The position numbers were made by a program, and so were the translations under genes. Shown piece after piece: positions 22,595-31,210 of a stretch of DNA of 34,658 nt; the stretch's first letter is position 1; each line of letters starts with the position of its first letter. The DNA comes from Thermoleophilia bacterium (GTDB lineage Bacteria; Actinomycetota; Thermoleophilia; BMS3ABIN01), in the NCBI GenBank assembly GCA_016650015.1, contig JAENWV010000006.1:1-34658 (forward strand), in the 5' to 3' direction. The notes under the pieces are model-generated. The model was not told where the DNA came from, did not search any database, and was given only the letters and a program-made list of their open reading frames with translations.

Positions 22595-23842
22595 CTAGGA
22601 CCTGACCTGTCCCTTTCCCCTGATTATGTATTTCGAGCCGGTCATCTCTTCGATACCCATTGGCCCACGCGGGTAAACCCGGTCGGTGTTGATGCCACTT
22701 GCCGGTCCGATGCCGAAGGGCAGTCCGTCGGTGAGACGGGTGGAGGCGTTCCAGTAGGTGGCGGCGCTGTCGATGAGCGCCAGGAAGCGTTCGGCAACGG
22801 CCGCGTCTTCTGTGACAATGGCGTCGGCGAGACCGGAGTGGTGGCGGCGGATGTGGCTGATCGCTTCATTAAAATTGCCGACCACCTTGAGCGAGAGGAT
22901 GAGGTCGAGATACTCGGTGTCCCAGTCTTCTTCGGTAGCGGGCAGCCATTCGGGCACGATGGCCCGGGCTTTCTCGTCGGCCCGTACCTCGACGCCGGCT
23001 TCGGCCAGCCGCTCTGCCAGTGCGGGTAGAACCGCGGCGGCAGCCGCTTCGTCCACCAGCGCCGTCTCCGCCGAATTGCAGGTGCTGGGCCGGTTGGCCT
23101 TGGCATTCTCGATGATATCGATGGCCATCCGGGTGTCGGCGCTTTGTTCTACATATATATGGCATAAGCCGCGATAGTGCTTCATTACCGGGATGCGTGA
23201 CTTCTCCGTGACCGCCTCGATCAGGCGATGGCTGCCCCGGGCGATGATCAGGTCGATGAGCCCCGCGAGGCCCAGTAACTCGTCGACAGCGGCGCGGTCT
23301 GTAGTTTCAATGAACTGTATGGCCCCCGGCGGCATTCCCGCCCTGGTCCCGGCTTCGGACATTAGACGGGCAAGCACCCGGTTGGAATGGATCGCCTCCG
23401 TGCCCCCGCGTAGAATGATGCAATTACCTGCCTTGATGCAAAGCCCGGCGGTGTCAGTGGTAACGTTGGGCCTTGCTTCGTAGACTATGCCAATAACACC
23501 TATGGGAGTGCGCACACGCGACATACCCATGCCGTTTGCGGCCGTCCACTCGCTGATTACTGTGCCCACCGGATCGTCGAGGGCGGCGACATCGCGCAAG
23601 TTGCTGGCCATCAGTTCAACCCGGCCGCGGTCAAGCAGCAGCCGGTCCAGCATGGCAGGGCTGAGCCCCTTGGCCTTGCCGGCTCCCAGGTCCTTGGCGT
23701 TGGCCTCTTCGATTTCAGCCAGTCCGGTTTCGAGGGCGTCCGCCATTGCCAGCAGCGCAGCGTTCTTGGCTTCGGTGGGCAGCACCGCGAGCTCATGAGA
23801 GGCGATGCGGGCGGCCTCCGCTTTTTCCTTGATAGACGTCAT
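22595..23842 (-). CDS. proA: gamma-glutamyl phosphate reductase
   Basis: ProA reduces gamma-glutamyl phosphate to glutamate semialdehyde with NADPH, the second step of proline synthesis. The aldehyde-dehydrogenase fold is evident: VRTPIGVIGIVYEARPNVTTD, ILRGGTEAIHSN, VMKHYRGLCHIYV, and the catalytic cysteine in NRPSTCNSAET (C255). The C-terminal GPMGIEEMTGSKYIIRGKGQ is typical. The frame extends upstream to 23914, but ATG 23842 (MTSIKEKAEAAR) has GGGGA just upstream and matches the family; a -10 box at 23915-23920 also places the transcript start below 23914. Length is 415 residues. proB is not in the window. Confidence 0.95.
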   Translation of the reverse strand: MTSIKEKAEAARIASHELAVLPTEAKNAALLAMADALETGLAEIEEANAKDLGAGKAKGLSPAMLDRLLLDRGRVELMASNLRDVAALDDPVGTVISEWTAANGMGMSRVRTPIGVIGIVYEARPNVTTDTAGLCIKAGNCIILRGGTEAIHSNRVLARLMSEAGTRAGMPPGAIQFIETTDRAAVDELLGLAGLIDLIIARGSHRLIEAVTEKSRIPVMKHYRGLCHIYVEQSADTRMAIDIIENAKANRPSTCNSAETALVDEAAAAAVLPALAERLAEAGVEVRADEKARAIVPEWLPATEEDWDTEYLDLILSLKVVGNFNEAISHIRRHHSGLADAIVTEDAAVAERFLALIDSAATYWNASTRLTDGLPFGIGPASGINTDRVYPRGPMGIEEMTGSKYIIRGKGQVRS

Positions 23843-23914
23843 ATTTTCCCCATTCGGCGGCTGTTCCTGGTGGTTCCGCGTCATCGGAGTTTTAATTTCC
23901 CTGCGATCCCGCAT

Positions 23915-23920
23915 ATTATA
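23915..23920 (-). promoter_or_regulatory. -10 box of proA
   Basis: On the minus strand TATAAT occupies 23920-23915, about 70 bases before the proA ATG at 23842. The -35 region 17 bases upstream (GTCTCG) is poor. The divergent aldolase gene starts at 24037, so this 194-base gap should hold promoters for both directions. Confidence 0.4.
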
Positions 23921-24036
23921 TACGATTACAGCGGCAGCGAGACCCGGGCTCGCGCATCACGGAAGTCCATTGGCCGCCGACCGGATGGAAACCGCCCGCC
24001 TGCGGGCGTTCCAGTAAATCAATAAAAGGAGAAGCC

Positions 24037-24996
24037 ATGATCGACACCAACGACGTACAGATTCCACTCGATGTTCCTCCCGGGAAACGGGACGAATACC
24101 TCGAAAACTTCAACATGATGACCAAGGGTACTGGCAGGCTGATGCTCTTCGCCGGAGACCAGAAAGTCGAGCACCTCAACAAGGATTTCGTCGGCAAGTA
24201 CGAGCTGGGTCAAATTCCGGCGGATGACGCCGACCCCGAGCACATGTTCCGCATTGCCAGTCAGGGCACAATCGGTGTCTTCGCAACCCAGATCGGCATG
24301 ATCGCCCGTTATGGCGCTGATTTTGCGGATGTTGCCTATCTGGTCAAACTCAACTCCAAGACCAGCCTGGTGAAAACCGCCACGATGGACCCCCTCAGCA
24401 ATCTCTGGCTCGATGTAGACCGCGTCGTCAAGTTCAAGGAAGATTCCGGCCTCAAGATACCGGTTGTTGGATACACGATCTACCTCGGCAGCACCTACGA
24501 GCCGCAGATGTTGGAGCAGGCCGCCAGGCTGGTTAACGATGCGCATCAACACGGCATGTTGACAGTGCTCTGGATCTATCCCCGTGGCAAGGACGTCGCC
24601 GACGAGATGGACCCGCACCTGATCGCCGGCGCCACCGGCGTGGCGCTGACGCTGGGCTCGGACTTCGTCAAGGTTAATTACCCCAAGGCCGAGGGCCAGG
24701 AGTCCAGCGAGATCTTCAAGGAGGCTGTCACGGCCGCCGGGCGCACCCATGTGGTGGCGGCAGGCGGTTCTTCCACCGACGCGACGACCTTCCTGCAGCG
24801 GCTCCACGACCAGATCCACGTCAGCGGCGCCATCGGCAATGCCACCGGCAGAAACGTCCACCAGAAACCACTTGATGAGGCTGTGCGCATGTGTGACGCG
24901 ATCTCGGCGATCACCCTGGCGGACATGTCCGTGGACGAGGCTGTGCAGGTTTACGAAGGTAACCAGGTATGCGATTTTTCGAAGCTGGGAGTCTGA
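24037..24996 (+). CDS. DhnA-type class I fructose-bisphosphate aldolase family protein
   Basis: A 319-residue TIM-barrel aldolase of the DhnA/FbaB/LacD-related family, which cleaves ketose bisphosphates via a Schiff-base lysine. The barrel carries MLFAGDQKVEHL near the N-terminus (DQK phosphate/substrate strand), VLWIYPRGK (Y181 general-acid region), DFVKVNYP with the likely Schiff-base K212, VAAGGSS and the C-terminal GNATGRNVHQ phosphate site. It would act in glycolysis/gluconeogenesis or in sugar phosphate synthesis. ATG start with AGGAG eight bases upstream. It is divergent from proA and followed 41 bases later by the amidohydrolase. Assignment to the family is strong; substrate is inferred. 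Confidence 0.88.
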   Translation: MIDTNDVQIPLDVPPGKRDEYLENFNMMTKGTGRLMLFAGDQKVEHLNKDFVGKYELGQIPADDADPEHMFRIASQGTIGVFATQIGMIARYGADFADVAYLVKLNSKTSLVKTATMDPLSNLWLDVDRVVKFKEDSGLKIPVVGYTIYLGSTYEPQMLEQAARLVNDAHQHGMLTVLWIYPRGKDVADEMDPHLIAGATGVALTLGSDFVKVNYPKAEGQESSEIFKEAVTAAGRTHVVAAGGSSTDATTFLQRLHDQIHVSGAIGNATGRNVHQKPLDEAVRMCDAISAITLADMSVDEAVQVYEGNQVCDFSKLGV

Positions 24997-25037
24997 CCGC
25001 ATAGCGGCGGCAGGCCTTTCCCTTTATACTTGGGTCC

Positions 25038-25883
25038 GTGATCGTTGACTGTCACACCCATATATTCTCGCCGGAGATAATCGCCGGGCGCGAGGCACAC
25101 CTGCAACAGGAGGAGTGGTTCGCCCACCTCTACGGCTCTACCAACGCCCCCATGGCAGGCGCCAGAGAGCTGGTCGCCGAGATGGATCGCTGCGGCGTCG
25201 ACCGGTCGGTGGTCTGCGGCTTCGCCTGGAACAGCTTCGATCTCTATGTCGAGACCAATTCCTATATTGCCGACGCTGTTCGGCGTTTTCCCGACCGGCT
25301 GGTGGGCTTTGCCAACGTCCTGCCTCTGGATCCGCGAGCGCCGCGGGAGCTGGAGCGCTGCCTGGATCTCGGCCTGCGCGGAATCGGTGAACTCAAACCG
25401 GGCGGGCAGGAATTCGACCTTGCCGACGATGAGGGGCTGAAGCCGCTGGTGGTGATCGCGAAAGAAAATGGCCTGCCGCTGCTGGTCCACCTCAGCGAAC
25501 CGGTTGGACGGCTGTATCCCGGCAAGGGACAGACGAGCCCCCGTAAAGGTTTTGACTTTGCCTCACGGCACCCCGACCTTGATTTGATCTATGCCCATTG
25601 GGGCGGCGGGCTTCCATTTTATGAACTGATGCCGGACGTGCGGGAAGCGCTCGCCAATGTCCGGTATGATTGCTCGGCCAGCCCTTATCTTTACAGCCCG
25701 GAGGTATATCGGGTCACCCTCGATGTCGTGGGGCGTGAAAAGATACTTTTCGGCAGTGACTATCCGCTGATCTCTCCGGAACGCTATATGGAAGAGATGG
25801 ATGGCCTGAGGCTGGCTGACGAAGATCGTGCCGCCATCATGGGCGGAAATGCCGCGGTTCTGCTCGGGCTGGAGACCGGATAG
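25038..25883 (+). CDS. TIM-barrel amidohydrolase (PF04909-type)
   Basis: A 281-residue metal-dependent hydrolase of the amidohydrolase_2/ACMSD-like family. Metal-binding features are the N-terminal DCHTHIF (H6, H8), LLVHLSEP on a central strand, IYAHWGGG, and FGSDYP near the C-terminus with the catalytic aspartate. Family members hydrolyse or decarboxylate ring or carboxylate substrates; this one's substrate is not evident. The start is GTG at 25038, with the frame not extending usefully upstream. It ends 25 bases before the larB start, so the aldolase, amidohydrolase and larB genes probably form one unit. Confidence 0.88.
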   Translation: MIVDCHTHIFSPEIIAGREAHLQQEEWFAHLYGSTNAPMAGARELVAEMDRCGVDRSVVCGFAWNSFDLYVETNSYIADAVRRFPDRLVGFANVLPLDPRAPRELERCLDLGLRGIGELKPGGQEFDLADDEGLKPLVVIAKENGLPLLVHLSEPVGRLYPGKGQTSPRKGFDFASRHPDLDLIYAHWGGGLPFYELMPDVREALANVRYDCSASPYLYSPEVYRVTLDVVGREKILFGSDYPLISPERYMEEMDGLRLADEDRAAIMGGNAAVLLGLETG

Positions 25884-25908
25884 ACCCCAATCAACTACTG
25901 GAGATACC

Positions 25909-26682
25909 TTGAACTCGCGCGAAATTCTGGAAAACCTTGCCGCTGGCGACATCTCAGTCGAAGAGGCACAATCGCGGCTCTCACTGGCGGGAGTCTCCGC
26001 CATCGAAGATTTCGCGCGGCTAGATACCGAACGCCACGCCCGTAAAGGCGTTCCCGAAGTCGTCTATGCTCCCGGGAAAACCGTTGAGCAGCTATTGAAG
26101 ATCTGCGGCGCCATGGTCCAACAGGCCGGGCGGGCAATCGCCAGTGGTCTGGATGAGGAGCAATGGGCGGCGCTCGAAAAAACTTTCCCGGGCCAGCTTG
26201 CCGTAGCCAACCGGGACGCAAAAACAGCGGTCTTGCGCGCGCCTGGGCGAGAGCCTGTGCTCACGGGCGGAAAACTCGGCATCCTTTCCGCGGGCACGGC
26301 CGATATGCCAGCCGCCGAACAGGCGAGGGTCATCGCCGAAGAGATGGGCTGTGAGGTAATCGTGGCATACGATGTGGGCGTCGCCGGCGTTCACCGATTG
26401 GTTGATCCTTTAAGAAACATGATCGATTCCGAGGTCGCCGCCATCATCGTCGCCGCCGGAATGGAGGGCGCCCTGCCTTCCGTCGTGGCCGGACTGGTGC
26501 CAACGCCAGTCATCGGCTTGCCCACTTCGACCGGTTATGGATTGGGAGGCGGCGGCATAGCCGCTCTGCTCACCATGCTCCAAAGCTGTTGCCCCGGTCT
26601 GGTTGTGGTCAACATCGATAACGGCGTCGGCGCCGGCGCCACCGGTGCGCTGATAGCCAACCGCGCGGCGCGGCAAAAGTAG
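25909..26682 (+). CDS. larB: nickel-pincer nucleotide biosynthesis protein LarB
   Basis: LarB carboxylates and hydrolyses nicotinic acid adenine dinucleotide to pyridinium-3,5-dicarboxylate mononucleotide, the first step to the nickel-pincer cofactor of lactate racemase-type enzymes. The N-terminal half has LDTERHARKGVPEVVYAPGKT. The C-terminal PurE-like domain has GILSAGTADMPAAEQA, YDVGVAGVHRL, VAAGMEGALPSVVAGL, and NIDNGVGAGATGA. The open frame reaches 25828, inside the amidohydrolase gene, but TTG at 25909 with GGAG six bases upstream gives the usual 257-residue protein. larA, larC and larE are absent from the window. Confidence 0.92.
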   Translation: MNSREILENLAAGDISVEEAQSRLSLAGVSAIEDFARLDTERHARKGVPEVVYAPGKTVEQLLKICGAMVQQAGRAIASGLDEEQWAALEKTFPGQLAVANRDAKTAVLRAPGREPVLTGGKLGILSAGTADMPAAEQARVIAEEMGCEVIVAYDVGVAGVHRLVDPLRNMIDSEVAAIIVAAGMEGALPSVVAGLVPTPVIGLPTSTGYGLGGGGIAALLTMLQSCCPGLVVVNIDNGVGAGATGALIANRAARQK

Positions 26683-26782
26683 GGTTCTCCCGGAAATATG
26701 GGAATATTATACTGGCGGCGTCAAGTATCACTTTTCAGAGTCCGATACCACTTAAGACCAGGATTTACGATCGGGAGCCCCG

Positions 26783-27265
26783 ATGATTTCAGATACTTTG
26801 GCCAGCCACCTGAGAGAAAACCATGAAGAGGTCATGCGCCGCTGGCTGGAAAACCTGCATGGGCACATAGCCGACGACTTCGAGCAAATGCTGAAAACAC
26901 CCATGGGCAGCGGGGTCGCCAACAAGTTGATTAACTCTTCCATTGAATTCCTTGAGGCGGAAGACTATCACAAGGCCGATGTGCTGCACGGGCTTCGCGA
27001 TATCGCCAGCGATGCTGCCTTCCGGCGGACAGCCGTTGGTTTCGGCCTGCCGGATATCGTTACCACCGCGATCGCCTTCCGCATCGCCTTGCAGGAAACC
27101 CTTCTTGATCACGTTCTTCTTGGAACCATCGAGAACGAGCGTGCCGTCATCGAAGGCATAATGGCCCTCAACCAGCTGGGAGATGTGCTGATCTCCGGTG
27201 AAATCGCCGGGTTCTTCGCCTACAACGATTTTCGCGAAGATGGTCGGGGCGAAGAAGTGGTCTGA
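26783..27265 (+). CDS. RsbRD N-terminal-like regulatory protein
   Basis: A 160-residue, mostly helical protein resembling the RsbRD_N domain (globin-like sensor fold of RsbR/RsbD stress proteins): LRENHEEVMRRWLENL, a central RDIASDAAFRRTAVGFGLPDIVTTAIAFRIALQETLLDH, and a helix ending GEIAGFFAYNDFRE. No STAS or kinase domain is attached, so it would be a stand-alone sensor or adaptor. ATG at 26783 has GGGAG six bases upstream, and a TATACT at 26708-26713 may be its -10 box. It is separated from larB by 100 bases. The family call is moderate. Confidence 0.6.
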   Translation: MISDTLASHLRENHEEVMRRWLENLHGHIADDFEQMLKTPMGSGVANKLINSSIEFLEAEDYHKADVLHGLRDIASDAAFRRTAVGFGLPDIVTTAIAFRIALQETLLDHVLLGTIENERAVIEGIMALNQLGDVLISGEIAGFFAYNDFREDGRGEEVV

Positions 27266-27316
27266 CCGCAGGCCGTCTTTTTTAAGCCGTCATCCGGCCT
27301 GAGTCTCGGTGGTATA

Positions 27317-28315
27317 TCAGAAGAGCGTCAGCCCGTTTTCCTTCCAGACGCCCATCCTCCTGAACTTCTCGAAGCGCTCCTTCTTTCGCAGACGCGGGTT
27401 CATGGTCTCCAGCTCCCGCAGCGCTTCTTCCAGCGCATCCTTGAGAATCCGTGCTGCCGCTGCATGATCGCGGTGAGCGCCACCACGAGGCTCGGGTAAC
27501 ACCTCGTCGATTATTTCCAGCCGGGCGAGGTCCGCGGAGGTCATTCCAAGCGTCTGGGCGGCAAGGTGGGCTTCACCGGAGTCTTTCCAGAGGATGGCCG
27601 CGCAAGCCTCGGGGGTGATGACTGAATACACAGAGTTCTCCAGCATCAAAACCCGGTCGGTGAGGGCCAGGGCCAGGGCGCCACCGCTGCCACCTTCCCC
27701 AATGATCACAGCCACGGTGGGCACGTTCAGCCTGGCCATGCAAAGCAGCGAGTTGGCAATGGCCCCGCCTTGACCGCGCTCTTCCGCGGCGATGCCAGGG
27801 AAGGCGCCGGGGGTATCGATGAGCGTCAACACCGGAATGCCAAATTTATCGGCCAACTCCATGAGCCGCTGGGCCTTGCGATAGCCTTCGGGCCGCGGCA
27901 TGCCGAAGTTGCGCTCGGTGCGCGAGGCGAGGTCGCGGCCTTTCTGATGGCCGATTACCATGAGTGTCCGTCCCTGGTATGCCGCCAGACCGCCGACAAT
28001 GGCGGAATCGTCGCCATAACAACGATCGCCGTGCAGCTCTATGAAGCCGGCAAACATGTTCTCGATATAATCCAGCGTGTACGGTCGCTTGGGATGCCGG
28101 GCCAGTTCGACCTTGTCCCAGACAGCCTTGTCCAGATGACGGCCGCGCCCCAGTTCCTTGAGGCGTTGGCTTATTTTTGTTATCTCATCTTTGAGATGAA
28201 CGCCAGGGAGCGTTGGCAAGCGCTTTAATTCGGTCAAACGCTTGTGCAAACGCCCCTCCTCGTCCTGCAGGGCGTGTCTCTTCCTCCCAAAGGGGTTGGA
28301 GGGCACAGGCGACAC
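27317..28315 (-). CDS. accA: acetyl-CoA carboxylase carboxyltransferase alpha subunit
   Basis: AccA pairs with AccD to transfer CO2 from carboxybiotin to acetyl-CoA, giving malonyl-CoA for fatty acid synthesis. The 332-residue product has the family core: ARHPKRPYTLDYIENMF, DRCYGDDSAIVGGLA, GIPVLTLIDTPGAFPG, GEGGSGGALAL, and NSVYSVITPEACAAILW. The start is uncertain. GTG 28315 gives the length typical of the family, about 72 residues before ARHP, and overlaps accD by 131 bases. TTG 28249 has a stronger ribosome site (GAGGAGGGG) and would drop part of the N-terminal helix. It is the last gene of the fab-acc operon. Confidence 0.95.
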   Translation of the reverse strand: MSPVPSNPFGRKRHALQDEEGRLHKRLTELKRLPTLPGVHLKDEITKISQRLKELGRGRHLDKAVWDKVELARHPKRPYTLDYIENMFAGFIELHGDRCYGDDSAIVGGLAAYQGRTLMVIGHQKGRDLASRTERNFGMPRPEGYRKAQRLMELADKFGIPVLTLIDTPGAFPGIAAEERGQGGAIANSLLCMARLNVPTVAVIIGEGGSGGALALALTDRVLMLENSVYSVITPEACAAILWKDSGEAHLAAQTLGMTSADLARLEIIDEVLPEPRGGAHRDHAAAARILKDALEEALRELETMNPRLRKKERFEKFRRMGVWKENGLTLF

Positions 28316-29144
28316 CCCCTTCCAGCAATCCCAGGATCTGTACGAGGCGGTCCTTCAGCTCGGTGCGGGGCACGATCAGGTCGACCTGCCCATGGTCCAT
28401 GTTCGATTCCGCCAGCCCGAAGTCTTCCGGCAGCTTTTCCTTGATAGTTTGCTCGATCACGCGTGGTCCCGAGAAACACATGAGCGCTCCCGGTTCAGCC
28501 ACTATGACATCGGCCAGGGTGGCAAAGCTCGCCATGACACCGCCGGTTGTCGGATGTGTAAGTACTGTGACAAAGGGAATGGGCACCTCAGCCATAAGCT
28601 CAACGGCACAGGTGGTCTTGGCCATTTGCAGGAGCGACAAAATACCTTCCTGCATGCGGGCGCCTCCTGAAGCGCAGACGACCACCAGGGGGAAGCGCGT
28701 ATCCATCGCCTCTTCGGCTGCGCGCCAGAATCGCTCACCGACAACGCTGCCCATGCTGCCGCCCATGAAACCGAAATCCATCACCGCCAGGATCACGTCC
28801 ATCTTGTTCATCCTGGCCCGCCCGGTGAGCATGGCCTCGGAAAGACCGGTCTCGTACTCCGCCTCTTCGAGGCGGTCCGGGTAGGGACGCAGGTCGAAAA
28901 ACTCCAGGGGGTCAGCCGATCGCAGGTTGCCGGCAATCTCGCTCCAGCTTCCCGGGTCGGCCAGCAGCTCAATGCGCTGGCGGGCAGTCATGCGAAAATG
29001 GTGGCCGCAGTGGGGGCAAACCATGGAGTTGCCACTCAAGTCCCCGGGGCTGAGCAGCTCCTTGCAGCCCGGGCAGCTCTGAGCGCCATCAAGAGAGCTC
29101 CCGCCGCGGCGGCGGCTGATATCTACCGAAACTTTCTGAGCCAA
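28185..29144 (-). CDS. accD: acetyl-CoA carboxylase carboxyltransferase beta subunit
   Basis: AccD, 319 residues, with an N-terminal zinc ribbon (C24, C27, C43, C46: CPGC and CPHC) and the crotonase-like transferase core: FGFMGGSMGSVVGERFWRAAE, CASGGARMQEGILSLLQMAKT, THPTTGGVMASFA, AEPGALMCFSGPRVIEQTI. It forms the alpha2-beta2 carboxyltransferase with AccA, encoded just downstream with overlap, which keeps the two subunits equimolar. The C-terminal tail from about residue 280 (WEEETRPAGRGGAF) runs through the accA overlap. It starts 12 bases after fabF stops. accB and accC (biotin carrier and carboxylase) are not in the window. Confidence 0.96.
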   Translation of the reverse strand: MAQKVSVDISRRRGGSSLDGAQSCPGCKELLSPGDLSGNSMVCPHCGHHFRMTARQRIELLADPGSWSEIAGNLRSADPLEFFDLRPYPDRLEEAEYETGLSEAMLTGRARMNKMDVILAVMDFGFMGGSMGSVVGERFWRAAEEAMDTRFPLVVVCASGGARMQEGILSLLQMAKTTCAVELMAEVPIPFVTVLTHPTTGGVMASFATLADVIVAEPGALMCFSGPRVIEQTIKEKLPEDFGLAESNMDHGQVDLIVPRTELKDRLVQILGLLEGGVACALQPLWEEETRPAGRGGAFAQAFDRIKALANAPWRSSQR

Positions 29145-29156
29145 GACCGCCTCCGC

Positions 29157-30392
29157 TTAAAGGGCCCGGAAAACGAGCGTGACGTTGTGGCCGCCGAAGC
29201 CGAAGGAGTTGGATGCGGCCACGCGGACCTGACGCTCCCGGGCCTGGTTCGGCACATAATCCAGGTCACATTCCGGACAGGGGTTTTCCAGGTTGATTGT
29301 CGGTGGGATCATCCCGCGATCGATTGCCAGGACGCTGGCCGCCGCCTCAAGAGCACCGGAGGCGCCGAGACAATGGCCGATCATCGACTTGGTGGAGCTG
29401 ATAGCCACCTTGTCCGCGTGTTCGCCCAGGGCAATCTTGATAACCCTGGTTTCGATCTCGTCACCGAGTTGGGTCGAGGTCCCGTGTGCATTGATATAAT
29501 CGATTTCAGAGGGCTGTATTTCCGCTTCAGCCAGTGCGGCGGTCATGGCGCGAGCCTGGTTCTCTCCAGAGGGCTCCGGAGCACTGATGTGATAGGCGTC
29601 CGAGCTCATACCGTAGCCGCAAACCTCGGCGTAAATTTTAGCCCCACGGGCACGGGCCCGCTCCAGCTCTTCCAGAATGAGAATGGCCGAGCCCTCGCCC
29701 ATGACGAAACCGTCGCGGTCATGGTCAAAGGGGCGACTGGCGCGCTCCGGTTCATCGTTGCGCTCTGAAAGCGCCCGCATGGCCGCGAAAGAGGATATCC
29801 CGACCGGAGTTATCGTAGCTTCACTGCCGCCGGCGAGCATGACATCGGCGGCGCCCCGCCGGATGATCTCAAAGGCTTCACCGATGGCGTTACTCGCCGC
29901 GGAGCAAGCCGTGCAGACGGTGCTGAGTGGCCCTTTGGCTCCCAGCACGATAGAAACCTGGGCAGCGGCCATGTTTACTATCTGCATGGGAATGAACAGC
30001 GGGCTGATGCGGCTTGGTCCCTTGTTTAGCAGGACCTCGGTTTCTCTCTCAAATGTTTGCAGGCCGCCGATGCCGCTGGCCACCAGTACACCGATATTTT
30101 CCGGATCGGCGGCGACATCCAGCGAGCCGTCCTCAACGGCGAGTTTCGCCGCGGCCACCGCGAACTGGGCAAAACGGTCCATGCGCCGGGCGCTCTTTTT
30201 GTCGGTGTAGGCCGTCGGGTCGAAATCCTTGACCTCAGCGGCGATGTGGACGCGGTAGTCAGTGGTATCAAAATGGGTGATGGTGGCTACACCGGACGTG
30301 CCGGCGACCAGCGCCCGCCAGTAATCCTCGATGCCGGTGCCAATCGACGAGATGACGCCGATTCCGGTTACAGCCACTCGACGCGCTTTCAT
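29157..30392 (-). CDS. fabF: 3-oxoacyl-ACP synthase II
   Basis: FabF condenses malonyl-ACP with growing acyl-ACP chains. The Cys-His-His triad is present: C163 in TVCTACSAASNAIG, H303 in NAHGTSTQLGD and H340 in GHCLGASGALE, plus the C-terminal NSFGFGGHNVTLVF. At 411 residues it is full length. Its ATG overlaps the fabG stop as ATGA (30389-30392), so fabG and fabF are translationally coupled. In many bacteria acpP lies exactly between these genes; here no space exists for it. Confidence 0.96.
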   Translation of the reverse strand: MKARRVAVTGIGVISSIGTGIEDYWRALVAGTSGVATITHFDTTDYRVHIAAEVKDFDPTAYTDKKSARRMDRFAQFAVAAAKLAVEDGSLDVAADPENIGVLVASGIGGLQTFERETEVLLNKGPSRISPLFIPMQIVNMAAAQVSIVLGAKGPLSTVCTACSAASNAIGEAFEIIRRGAADVMLAGGSEATITPVGISSFAAMRALSERNDEPERASRPFDHDRDGFVMGEGSAILILEELERARARGAKIYAEVCGYGMSSDAYHISAPEPSGENQARAMTAALAEAEIQPSEIDYINAHGTSTQLGDEIETRVIKIALGEHADKVAISSTKSMIGHCLGASGALEAAASVLAIDRGMIPPTINLENPCPECDLDYVPNQARERQVRVAASNSFGFGGHNVTLVFRAL

Positions 30393-31156
30393 ATGCCGAG
30401 ACCTCCGTCTACCGGGATAACGGCCCCGGTTATATATGCTGCCGCTGGAGAGGCCAGAAAGGCGATCACTGACGCGATTTCCTCCGGGCTGGCCAGGCGT
30501 CCCAGTGGTGTGCTTTTCAAAATCTGTTCCTTCATGTTTTCGGGAAGCTCCGCGGTCATGTCTGTTACCACGTAGCCGGGCGCGACGGCATTAACCCTGA
30601 CGCCCCGCGGCCCCAGCTCGCGCGCCAGCGATTTGGTGAAACCGATAAGTCCGGCTTTGGCGGCGGCATAGTTGGCCTGGCCGGCGTTGCCCCGGCGGCC
30701 GATGACGCTGGAGACATTAATAATAGCGCCGCCGCGAGCCTTCATCATGCCACGAGCGACCGCCTTGCTGCAAAGAAACGCCCCCCTCAGGCTGGTGGCT
30801 ATGACCTCGTCAAAATCTTCCACGCTCATCCGCATGGCCAGACCGTCGCGGGTGATGCCGGCATTGTTGACCAGGATAGTGATTGGCCCCAGGGCTTCTT
30901 CGGCCACTCCAACCATTGTTTTCACCTGATCAGCGTCGGCGACGTCTCCCTGGACCACGACGGTTCTTACGCCACGAGAGCCAAGGTCCCTGGCGAGAGA
31001 CTCGGAGGCCTCGCGACTGCTTTGGTAGTTTATGGCAACATCGGCCCCGGCCAGTGCCAGCGCCTCGGCAGTCGCCTTGCCGATACCGCGCGCCGCGCCC
31101 GTGACCAGTGCCACCTGGCCACTTAATCTATGGATATTATTGGTTTCTGTTTCCAT
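30389..31156 (-). CDS. fabG: 3-oxoacyl-ACP reductase
   Basis: FabG reduces 3-oxoacyl-ACP with NADPH. This 255-residue short-chain dehydrogenase has the cofactor motif TGAARGIGKA (19-28), NNAG at 97-100, and catalytic S150, Y163 and K167 in VSSVIGRRGNAGQANYAAAK. Its C-terminus PVDGGLGI is typical. It lies 54 bases after fabD, a gap too short for an ACP gene (about 75 codons), and overlaps fabF by four bases. ATG start with no strong ribosome site seen; the operon context leaves little doubt about the role. Confidence 0.95.
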   Translation of the reverse strand: METETNNIHRLSGQVALVTGAARGIGKATAEALALAGADVAINYQSSREASESLARDLGSRGVRTVVVQGDVADADQVKTMVGVAEEALGPITILVNNAGITRDGLAMRMSVEDFDEVIATSLRGAFLCSKAVARGMMKARGGAIINVSSVIGRRGNAGQANYAAAKAGLIGFTKSLARELGPRGVRVNAVAPGYVVTDMTAELPENMKEQILKSTPLGRLASPEEIASVIAFLASPAAAYITGAVIPVDGGLGI

Positions 31157-31210
31157 CTGTTTTCCGATTAAGATCGATGATTGCTCTTTTCTTCTTCTGC
31201 CCTTAACCCC

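Noticed and set aside
27269-27301. Terminator between the RsbRD-like gene and accA
   Set aside because: CAGGCCG and CGGCCTG can pair, but the T run lies inside the 19-base loop rather than after the stem.
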